Shown here: piece after piece, positions 1 through 6,905 of the stretch
Layout: every line of letters begins with the position of its first letter
How positions within the stretch are numbered: the stretch's first letter is position 1
DNA from: an uncultured Bacteroidales bacterium
GTDB taxonomy: Bacteria > Bacteroidota > Bacteroidia > Bacteroidales > Muribaculaceae
Direction of reading: 5' to 3'
Assembly (NCBI GenBank): GCA_900549375.1
Contig: URNY01000116.1
Coordinates: 1 to 8,742 of the forward strand
Length of the DNA stretch: 8,742 nucleotides
Notes under the pieces: generated by a model
Seen by the model: the letters and a program-made list of their open reading frames with translations, nothing else
What the model was told of the DNA's origin: nothing
Database searches by the model: none
Made by a program: the position numbers and the translations under genes

Positions 1-1
1 T

Positions 2-82
2 GCTCCCGCCATACTCGGAGGAGAGAGTATCGAGGATCTCACCCATATCCTTCAGCTCGAAGCTGCCAAATCAATCTCCTGA
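2..82 (+). other. possible 3' end of an unidentified gene cut by the left edge
   Basis: Reading from base 2, 26 codons run in frame to a TGA at 80-82. The peptide ends ...SIEDLTHILQLEAAKSIS and I do not recognise it. It does not resemble the end of SufB, the gene usually expected before sufC. The opposite strand is also open here: from about base 70 down to the edge it reads ...ELKDMGEILDTLSSEYGGS, with a possible ATG at 46-44, so a gene diverging from sufC is equally possible. Both readings use codons typical of the window. Too little sequence is present to choose between them. Confidence 0.3.
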
Positions 83-107
83 AAGCGGCGTCGCCGGGGG
101 CGCCAGT

Positions 108-138
108 TCCCGAACGTTATTGTGCTCCCGAACGTTAT
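108..138 (+). repeat. 13-bp direct repeat upstream of the sufC promoter
   Basis: TCCCGAACGTTAT occurs at 108-120 and again at 126-138, an 18-bp period with a 5-bp spacer. Each copy contains the palindrome AACGTT. The second copy ends 2 bp before the proposed -33 element (141-144), so the pair covers roughly -40 to -70 relative to the likely transcription start, where an activator could bind. Regulator binding is inference; only the repeat itself is seen. Confidence 0.7.
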
Positions 139-140
139 AA

Positions 141-171
141 TTTGAGATATGCGGGATTATTTGTAATTTTG
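141..171 (+). promoter_or_regulatory. Bacteroidetes-type promoter for sufCDS
   Basis: TTTG at 141-144 is followed after 19 bp by TAATTTTG at 164-171. This matches the Bacteroidetes housekeeping consensus (-33 TTTG, 19-21 bp, -7 TAnnTTTG) at every fixed position. Transcription would start near 176-180, giving a leader of about 45 nt before sufC. A promoter here implies that sufC can head its own transcript. Confidence 0.75.
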
Positions 172-222
172 CATAACACTCTGTCCTCTAACCCGTAATT
201 TAGACAATAAGAATCATCAGAT

Positions 223-981
223 ATGTTGAAAGTCAAAGACTTGCACGCATGTGTCGGCGGCAAGGAAATTCTGAAAGGTATCAATCTCGAAGTGCGCCCC
301 GGCGAGGTCCATGCAATCATGGGTCCCAACGGGTCAGGAAAATCCACTCTCTCGATGGTGCTTGCGGGCAACCCGATGTATGAAGTCACGGAGGGGAGCG
401 CGGAGTTCTATGGCAAAGACCTGCTCGCCATGCCTCCGGAGATCCGCAGTCATGAGGGATTGTTCCTCGGATTCCAGTATCCGGTGGAGATTCCGGGCGT
501 GTCGATGGTGAACTTCATGCGCGCGGCAATCAACGCCAAGCGCGAATATTTCCATGAGCCGCCGATGAGCGCCGCGGAATTCCTCAAGATGATGCGCGAG
601 AAGCGGGAGGTGGTGGAACTCGACAACAAACTGGCGTCGCGTTCGGTCAATGAGGGATTCTCCGGCGGCGAGAAGAAGCGCAACGAGATTTTCCAGATGG
701 CAGTTCTCGAGCCGCGCCTGTCGATACTCGACGAGACCGATTCCGGGCTCGACGTGGATGCGCTCAGAATCGTTTCGGAGGGCGTCAACAAGCTCAAGAG
801 CAAGAACAACGCCACAATCGTCATTACGCATTACCAGAGGCTGCTCGACTATCTGAAGCCGGAATTCATCCATGTGCTCTATAAGGGAAGAATCGTGAAA
901 TCGGGTGGTCCGGAGCTGGCATTGGAGATTGAGAAACGCGGCTACGACTGGATAAAGGAGGAGGTCGATGGAGGCTATTAA
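223..981 (+). CDS. sufC: SufC, ATPase of the SufBCD Fe-S cluster assembly complex
   Basis: This is an ABC-type ATPase of 252 residues, close to the usual SufC length of about 250. It is a soluble cytoplasmic protein: in the known system it binds SufB and SufD, and its ATP cycle drives the conformational change needed to build Fe-S clusters. Visible motifs are Walker A GPNGSGKST (34-42), the SufC-type signature FSGGEKKRNE (from 146), Walker B LSILDETDSGLD (from 166, with Glu171) and the H-loop His203. Lys152, Glu171 and His203 fall at the same numbers as the regulatory salt-bridge residues described for E. coli SufC. There are no membrane segments. The ATG at 223 has an AT-rich leader rather than a strong Shine-Dalgarno and lies about 45 nt after the predicted transcription start. 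The 3' end overlaps sufD by 14 bp, which indicates co-translation. Confidence 0.97.
   Translation: MLKVKDLHACVGGKEILKGINLEVRPGEVHAIMGPNGSGKSTLSMVLAGNPMYEVTEGSAEFYGKDLLAMPPEIRSHEGLFLGFQYPVEIPGVSMVNFMRAAINAKREYFHEPPMSAAEFLKMMREKREVVELDNKLASRSVNEGFSGGEKKRNEIFQMAVLEPRLSILDETDSGLDVDALRIVSEGVNKLKSKNNATIVITHYQRLLDYLKPEFIHVLYKGRIVKSGGPELALEIEKRGYDWIKEEVDGGY
954..964 (+). promoter_or_regulatory. strong Shine-Dalgarno for sufD inside sufC
   Basis: The purine run AAAGGAGGAGG lies within the last codons of sufC, 3 bp before the sufD ATG at 968; its AGGAGG core at 956-961 is spaced 6 bp. It is the only strong Shine-Dalgarno seen at a start codon in this window, and it supports the overlapping sufD start. 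Confidence 0.7.
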
Positions 982-2314
982 ACAATATACGGAACTCTTT
1001 AGGGAGCATCGAAAGCTGATCGACGCCAACGGCGCCGGTCCGCTCAACCGGTTGCGGGAACGCGCCTGCGGGGTGCTCCTCGAGAAAGGACTTCCCCCCG
1101 AGGGAGCCGACAATTATGAGAACTGCGACCTCGATGCGATGCTCGCGCCCGACTACGGCCTGAACCTTGCAAAGTTAGATATCGACGTGAACCCGAAGGC
1201 CACATTCAGATGCGATGTGCCGATAATTAACGGCGCGCCATTCATGATAGTGAACGATTCTTTCGTTGTCGGCTCCGGCGCCGACCTTCCCGCCGGGGTG
1301 GAGGCCGGGAGTCTGCGTCGCTTCGCGCTCGATTACCCTGAACTGGTAGAGAAATATTACGGCCAAGCCGCCGACCTGCAGAATCCGATAGTGGCCCTCG
1401 ACACGATGCTGGCGCAAGACGGCCTCTTCCTCCGCGTGAAGAAGGGCGTGAGACTCGAGCGGCCGCTGCAGCTCATCAATATTCTCGAGAACGGAACCCC
1501 GCTGATGGCAGTGCGCCGTCTGCTCGTCGTGATCGAGGATGGCGCTGAGGCGCGTCTGCTTGTCTGCGACCATACGCAGAATCCGGATTGCGATCTGCTC
1601 GCATTGGAGACTGTGGAGATTTTCGCCGGAGCGGGCTCCACGTTCGATTACTACAGTCTTGAGGAATCCACCGAGCGCACGCGCCGCATTTCCGCGCTTT
1701 ATCTGCGTCAGGAGGCCGACAGCCATGTCAGCATCGATGGTCTGACGCTCTTCAACGGCACCACCCGCAATGAATACTATTGCGACTTTGCCGGCGAAAG
1801 AGCCGACCTGCATCTCTACGGAATGGGTATCGAGGACGCGCAGCGCCGCGTGTCGACATATTCGCGCATCAACCACGCCGTGCCTCATTGCAAATCCGAC
1901 GAACTTTTCAAGTTCACGCTCGACGGCGAGGCCCGCGGATCGTTCACCGGCCGCATCTATGTGGCTCCCGGAGCCGTAAAGACCGAGGCCTATCAGTCGA
2001 ACCGCAATCTCGTGGGAAGCGACACGGCGCAGATGCTCAGCCGCCCCGAACTCGAGATATATAACGACGACGTGAAGTGTTCGCACGGCACGGCCATCGG
2101 CCAGCTCGACGCCATGCAGCTCTTCTATATGCGCACGCGCGGCCTCGATGAGCCGACGGCGCGCCTGCTGCTCAAACAGGCTTTCATGGCCGACATCATC
2201 GACCGCATAAAGGTGGAGAGCCTCCGCGACCGTCTGCGCATCCTTGCCGAACGCCGCTTTGCCGGCGTGAGCTCGGCCTGTGCCTCATGCCGCCATTGCC
2301 CGGAGGCCGAATGA
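968..2314 (+). CDS. sufD: SufD, scaffold subunit of the SufBCD complex
   Basis: The product is a 448-residue member of the SufB/SufD family, cytoplasmic, which pairs with SufB and binds SufC. The C-terminal core is diagnostic: VKCSHGTAIGQLDAMQLFYM starts near residue 369 and contains Cys371 and His373, the conserved SufD Cys/His pair. A helical SufC-binding region follows (TARLLLKQAFMADII and LRDRLRILAERRF). The middle is the beta-rich family domain. The SufB-specific segments I would expect for SufB are not visible, so SufD is preferred. The start overlaps sufC by 14 bp and has a strong Shine-Dalgarno. One odd feature is the tail CASCRHCPEAE, with Cys438, Cys441 and Cys444 in CxxCxxC spacing just before the stop. 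The next gene, sufS, begins 12 bp downstream. Confidence 0.95.
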   Translation: MEAIKQYTELFREHRKLIDANGAGPLNRLRERACGVLLEKGLPPEGADNYENCDLDAMLAPDYGLNLAKLDIDVNPKATFRCDVPIINGAPFMIVNDSFVVGSGADLPAGVEAGSLRRFALDYPELVEKYYGQAADLQNPIVALDTMLAQDGLFLRVKKGVRLERPLQLINILENGTPLMAVRRLLVVIEDGAEARLLVCDHTQNPDCDLLALETVEIFAGAGSTFDYYSLEESTERTRRISALYLRQEADSHVSIDGLTLFNGTTRNEYYCDFAGERADLHLYGMGIEDAQRRVSTYSRINHAVPHCKSDELFKFTLDGEARGSFTGRIYVAPGAVKTEAYQSNRNLVGSDTAQMLSRPELEIYNDDVKCSHGTAIGQLDAMQLFYMRTRGLDEPTARLLLKQAFMADIIDRIKVESLRDRLRILAERRFAGVSSACASCRHCPEAE

Positions 2315-2326
2315 TCCCTGAATGAT

Positions 2327-3544
<1,218 letters not shown>

Positions 3545-3564
3545 TAGCTTCTGAAGCAAAAAAT

Positions 3565-3602
3565 CGAGCCGCCTGCGGGATTCCGCGGGCGGCTCGGTTT
3601 TT
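3565..3602. terminator. bidirectional intrinsic terminator between sufS and lgt
   Basis: The 14-bp stem runs from 3565-3578 to 3583-3596, with one G-U wobble and the loop GATT. On the plus strand it is followed by GTTTTTATTAT. On the minus strand the same hairpin is followed by a T-run (the A-run at 3558-3563). It lies 20 bp after the sufS stop and 24 bp after the lgt stop, so it can end both converging transcripts. Confidence 0.92.
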
Positions 3603-3620
3603 ATTATGCGATTGGAGGTC

Positions 3621-4484
3621 TTACTTCCTATTTTTCTTTTTGGGATCATCCTCATCGGCGAAACGGTTCGGGAATGAGAAATGTCGTCGCGGACGGCTCA
3701 GAGCCACCACCACGAGCACCACGCCGAGCACTATGAAAGGGATGCTCAGAAGCTGCCCCATGTTTATGCCATAGCGGGCAATCATCTCATATTCCGAGCT
3801 TACCTGAACGTTCTTGATATATTCGATCAGGAAGCGGGGAAGGAAGATGCCGATGAAGAAGACGCCCGTGATGAGCCAGGGACGTTCTTCGGCGTTCTTT
3901 TTCCAATACATCCACATCAGCAGTCCGAAGAGCGCGAAATAGCAGAGGGCTTCGTAGATCTGCGTGGGATGGGCAGGAACGGTCTCGCCGTTGCGGAGGA
4001 ACACGAATCCCCAGGGGAGGTCGGTGGGTCCGCCATAGATCTCGCTGTTCATCAGATTGCCGAGGCGGATCAGTCCCCCGACGAGGGCGATTGCCACCAC
4101 AATCTTGTCGAACACCCAGGAGGCCGGTTTCTTCGACACGAACCATGAGAAGAGGAAGAGCGCGATGATGTTGGCGATTGTGCCGCCATGGCTCGCGAGA
4201 CCCCCTTCCCATATTTTGAAGATGTCGCCGGGATGTTTCGAGTAGTAGGGCCATTCGTAGAAGAACACATGCCCGAGGCGGGAGCCGACGAGCGTGGCCA
4301 CCACAACATACATCAGCAGTATGCCGAGCCATTTCTCGGGAGCGCCCTCATGCCGGAACATCCGGGCCACTATCCAGTAGCCGACGGTGAAGCCGACGGC
4401 AAAGGCCAGTCCGTACCATCTCACGGCCAAAGGGCCGAAAGAGAGGACCACGGGGTCGGCGTTCCAATAGATGAAATCAAGCAT
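3621..4484 (-). CDS. lgt: Lgt, phosphatidylglycerol:prolipoprotein diacylglyceryl transferase
   Basis: Lgt is an integral inner-membrane enzyme that moves the diacylglyceryl group of phosphatidylglycerol to the lipobox cysteine of prolipoproteins, the first lipoprotein maturation step. At 287 residues it is of typical length, with several hydrophobic spans (about 20-43, 53-70, 100-117, 126-145, 180-194, 205-220 and one near 245-260). Family motifs are present: VRWYGLAF (Tyr24), GLASHGG (His99), IRLGNLMNSEIYGG (Arg140, Asn143, Glu148), HPTQIYEAL (from 172) and PRFLIEYIK (Arg217). His99, Arg140 and Arg217 correspond to the important E. coli residues His103, Arg143 and Arg239. The C-terminal tail is basic and ends PKKKNRK. 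It lies 31 bp downstream of ackA on the same strand with no convincing promoter in the gap, so it is probably read from the pta-ackA transcript. The ATG at 4484 has no obvious Shine-Dalgarno. Confidence 0.96.
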   Translation of the reverse strand: MLDFIYWNADPVVLSFGPLAVRWYGLAFAVGFTVGYWIVARMFRHEGAPEKWLGILLMYVVVATLVGSRLGHVFFYEWPYYSKHPGDIFKIWEGGLASHGGTIANIIALFLFSWFVSKKPASWVFDKIVVAIALVGGLIRLGNLMNSEIYGGPTDLPWGFVFLRNGETVPAHPTQIYEALCYFALFGLLMWMYWKKNAEERPWLITGVFFIGIFLPRFLIEYIKNVQVSSEYEMIARYGINMGQLLSIPFIVLGVVLVVVALSRPRRHFSFPNRFADEDDPKKKNRK

Positions 4485-4515
4485 CCGGGATTATTTTTTC
4501 GGAAAATACGAAGTG

Positions 4516-5715
4516 TTATTTATCGGAAACGAGTGCGGCTGTATCCTCGGCAATCATCATCTCCTCGTCGGTGGGGATCACGACCACATGCACTTTGGAA
4601 TCCTTGCCGGAGATCTCTATCTCCTCGCCGCGCACCTTGTTGGCCTCGGCGTTGAAGGTTATTCCCATGAAGGCGAGCTTGCGGCAGATGGCCTCGCGGG
4701 TGGCGGTCTGGTTCTCGCCGACGCCGCCGGTGAACACGATCACGTCGACGCCACCGAGCACTGCGGCGTAGGCGCCGATATATTTGAGGATGCGGTATTC
4801 ATACATGTCCATGGCGAGGCGTGCGCGCTCGTTGCCGGCGGCAATGCCGGCCTCGATGTCGCGCATATCGTTGGAGATGCCCGAAACGCCGAGTACACCG
4901 CTCTCCTTATTGATAACTTTCTGAAGACCTGCGGCGTCGAGTCCGCGGCATTGCATGAGATATACGAGAGCGCCGGGGTCTACGTCGCCCACGCGGGTGC
5001 CCATCATCAGACCCTCGGTCGGCGTCAGGCCCATCGAGGTGTCAACGCTCTTGCCGTCTTCAATGGCCGTGATGCTGGCGCCGTTGCCGATATGGCAGGT
5101 GATGATGCGCTGTTTATCATAAGGGAGGCCGAGGAACTCGCAGGCGCGGCGCGAAACGTAGCGGTGGCTGGTTCCGTGGAAGCCGTAGCGGCGCACGCCA
5201 TACTGCTCATAGTCTGAGTAGGGAAGGGCATACATATAGGCCTTCGCCGGCATTGTCTGATGGAAGGCGGTGTCGAATACCGCAACCTGGGGAACGCCCG
5301 GCATGATGTCGCTCACGGCCTCGATACCGGTCACGTTGGCCGGGTTGTGGAGCGGTGCCACAGGATAGCATTCCTTCACTTTCTCGATAACCTCGGGAGT
5401 GATCACCACCGATTTGTTGAAATATTCCATGCCGTGCACCACGCGGTGACCTACGGCGCCGATCTCGTCGAAGCTTGCGATGACGCCTTTCTGCGGGTCG
5501 GTGAGCACGTTGAGCACCTGCTTCACGGCCTCCTTATGGTCGGGCATGTTCACCACGATGGTCTCCTTTGAGCCGTCGGGGAGCTTGAATTTGAGGAAGG
5601 AATCGGGAAGGCCGATTTTCTCCACACCGCCCTCGGCAAGCACTTTCTTGTCGGAGCTTTCGATAAGTTTATATTTCACGCTGCTGCTTCCGCAGTTGAG
5701 AACGAGTATTTTCAT
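4516..5715 (-). CDS. ackA: AckA, acetate kinase
   Basis: Acetate kinase interconverts acetyl phosphate plus ADP with acetate plus ATP; in fermentation it makes ATP from the acetyl phosphate supplied by Pta. The protein is cytoplasmic and 399 residues long, full length for the family. The ASKHA-fold residues match the numbering of the Methanosarcina thermophila enzyme: Asn7, Ser10, Ser12 and Lys14 (NCGSSSVKY), Arg91 (GHRVVHG), His123, Asp148 (FDTAFHQTMP), His180 (GFHGTSHRYVS), Arg241 (MMGTRVGD) and Glu384 (PTDEEMMIAEDTAAL). The nucleotide-binding glycines VFTGGVGEN are also present. The start at 5715 follows an AT-rich leader. It lies 37 bp after pta, the gene before it in the pathway, and 31 bp before lgt, which suggests one transcript. 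Confidence 0.98.
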   Translation of the reverse strand: MKILVLNCGSSSVKYKLIESSDKKVLAEGGVEKIGLPDSFLKFKLPDGSKETIVVNMPDHKEAVKQVLNVLTDPQKGVIASFDEIGAVGHRVVHGMEYFNKSVVITPEVIEKVKECYPVAPLHNPANVTGIEAVSDIMPGVPQVAVFDTAFHQTMPAKAYMYALPYSDYEQYGVRRYGFHGTSHRYVSRRACEFLGLPYDKQRIITCHIGNGASITAIEDGKSVDTSMGLTPTEGLMMGTRVGDVDPGALVYLMQCRGLDAAGLQKVINKESGVLGVSGISNDMRDIEAGIAAGNERARLAMDMYEYRILKYIGAYAAVLGGVDVIVFTGGVGENQTATREAICRKLAFMGITFNAEANKVRGEEIEISGKDSKVHVVVIPTDEEMMIAEDTAALVSDK

Positions 5716-5752
5716 CGATTATATTCTTATTAATTCGGTTATTCCGGAGGGG

Positions 5753-6766
5753 TCAGAGATTCTTGTCGCCGATGGCCTGGTTGCAGGTCACGATGATTGT
5801 GTTCACGATATCGTCGACCGTAGCGCCGCGCGAAAGGTCGTTGACGGGAGCGGCGAGACCCTGGAGAATCGGGCCGACGGCACCGGCGCCGGCGAGACGC
5901 TGCACGAGTTTATAGGCGATGTTGCCCACTTCAAGCGAGGGGAAGACGAGGGTGTTGGCATGTCCGGCCACTTCGCTGCCGGGAGCCTTCATGCTGCCGA
6001 TGGCCGGCACGATGGCGGCGTCGCTCTGAAGTTCGCCGTCGATTTTGAGCGTCGGATCGAGCTGATGCGCGAGGGCTGTGGCTTCGGTCACTTTGTCGAC
6101 GCGCTCATGCGAGGCGCTTCCCTTCGTGGAGAAGCTGCACATGGCAACCACCGGGTCGAGACCCGCGATATCTTTCGTGGTCTTGGCCGTGGCGATGGCG
6201 ATCTCTGCAAGCTCCTTGGCCGTGGGGTCGGGCACTACTGCGCAGTCTGCGAACACAAGCATGTGGTCTTCTCCGAAAGGACAGTTCTCGGGCAGAAGCA
6301 TGATGAAGGCTCCTGAAACCACCGAGATGCCAGGTTTGGTCTTGAGCACCTGGAAGGCGGCGCGGAGCACATGGGATGTGGGGCTCAGAGCGCCGGCAAC
6401 CATGGCATCGGCGTCGCCGCGCTTGATGAGCAGGCAACCGAGATAAAGTGGGTTGAGCACAACCTCGCGGGCCTGGTCGAGCGTCACGCCCTTGCTCTTG
6501 CGGAGCTGCGCGAAGAGTTCGGCGTAAGGCTCTGTCACGGTGATGTCCTCGGGGTTGAGGAATGCTGCTTTCTCGATATGGGGGAGACCTAACTCGAAGG
6601 CCTTGGCGAGCACTTCGTCGCGTTTGCCGATGAATGTGACATCGGCGATGCCGGCGGCGATCACGCGGTCGGCAGCCTGGAGGGTCCTGGGTTCAAGCGA
6701 TTCGGGGAGAACCAGACGCTGCCGGTTTTCCTGAGCTTTTTTGGTAAGTCTTTCGAAAAGAGTCAT
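5753..6766 (-). CDS. pta: Pta, phosphate acetyltransferase (short form)
   Basis: Pta converts acetyl-CoA and phosphate to acetyl phosphate and CoA, feeding AckA. At 337 residues it is the short form containing only the PTA_PTB catalytic domain, without the N-terminal regulatory domains of the E. coli protein. Recognisable segments are RLVLPESLEPRTLQAADRV near the N-terminus, GCLLIKRGDADAMVAGALSP and VVSGAFIMLLP in the middle, FADCAVVPDPTAKELAEIA, DGELQSDAAIVP, and the C-terminal GNIAYKLVQRLAGAGAVGP and NDLSRGATVDDIVN. Ser312, Arg313 and Asp319 correspond to the CoA-site and catalytic residues Ser309, Arg310 and Asp316 of the M. thermophila enzyme. It is the first gene of the minus-strand run, with a -7 promoter element just upstream. 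Malate or phosphobutyryl relatives share the fold, but the motifs and the ackA neighbour favour Pta. Confidence 0.95.
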   Translation of the reverse strand: MTLFERLTKKAQENRQRLVLPESLEPRTLQAADRVIAAGIADVTFIGKRDEVLAKAFELGLPHIEKAAFLNPEDITVTEPYAELFAQLRKSKGVTLDQAREVVLNPLYLGCLLIKRGDADAMVAGALSPTSHVLRAAFQVLKTKPGISVVSGAFIMLLPENCPFGEDHMLVFADCAVVPDPTAKELAEIAIATAKTTKDIAGLDPVVAMCSFSTKGSASHERVDKVTEATALAHQLDPTLKIDGELQSDAAIVPAIGSMKAPGSEVAGHANTLVFPSLEVGNIAYKLVQRLAGAGAVGPILQGLAAPVNDLSRGATVDDIVNTIIVTCNQAIGDKNL

Positions 6767-6795
6767 GACTATGATCTGTTTTTGATGATATACTG

Positions 6796-6803
6796 CAAAG
6801 TTA
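6796..6803 (-). promoter_or_regulatory. -7 element of the pta-ackA-lgt promoter
   Basis: Read on the minus strand, 6803-6796 is TAACTTTG, a full match to the TAnnTTTG element. It would start transcription about 20-25 nt before the pta ATG at 6766. No good TTTG -33 element is present at the usual distance (about 6823-6827, which is C-rich on this strand), so the promoter is partial. Confidence 0.55.
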
Positions 6804-6839
6804 CAAAGAATTTCGTTATGGGGAGGGGCGCGAGATGGA

Positions 6840-6867
6840 TTTTTTTGCGAGAAAATTAGTAACTTTA
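6840..6867 (+). promoter_or_regulatory. possible promoter of the LptF/LptG-type gene
   Basis: TAACTTTA at 6860-6867 matches TAnnTTTG at all but the last base, with a run of seven T at 6840-6846 upstream. No TTTG lies at the expected -33 distance. Start of transcription would be near 6873, about 33 nt before the ATG at 6906. Nothing else in the gap is a better candidate. Confidence 0.4.
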
Positions 6868-6905
6868 CACCCGCAAATCCATGAGGCCCGGCGGCCTTCT
6901 ACCGC

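Noticed and set aside
1..198. Plus-strand frame 1 is open to a TAA at 196, and the direct repeat is in phase within it
   Set aside because: The peptide is Arg/Ser-rich like a shadow frame, and the stretch covers the promoter, so it is unlikely to be the end of a real gene.
334..1113. 259-codon open frame on the minus strand across sufC and the sufD start
   Set aside because: Shadow of two overlapping, well-identified genes, with no promoter or family signal of its own.
1175..2086. 303-codon open frame on the minus strand inside sufD
   Set aside because: It lies wholly antisense to a well-supported gene. GC-rich third positions suppress stops in the opposite strand, and the peptide has no recognisable family features.
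4471..5217. 248-codon open frame on the plus strand across ackA
   Set aside because: Antisense to ackA, whose catalytic residues all match at their family positions; the Ala/His/Gly-rich peptide is a by-product of composition.
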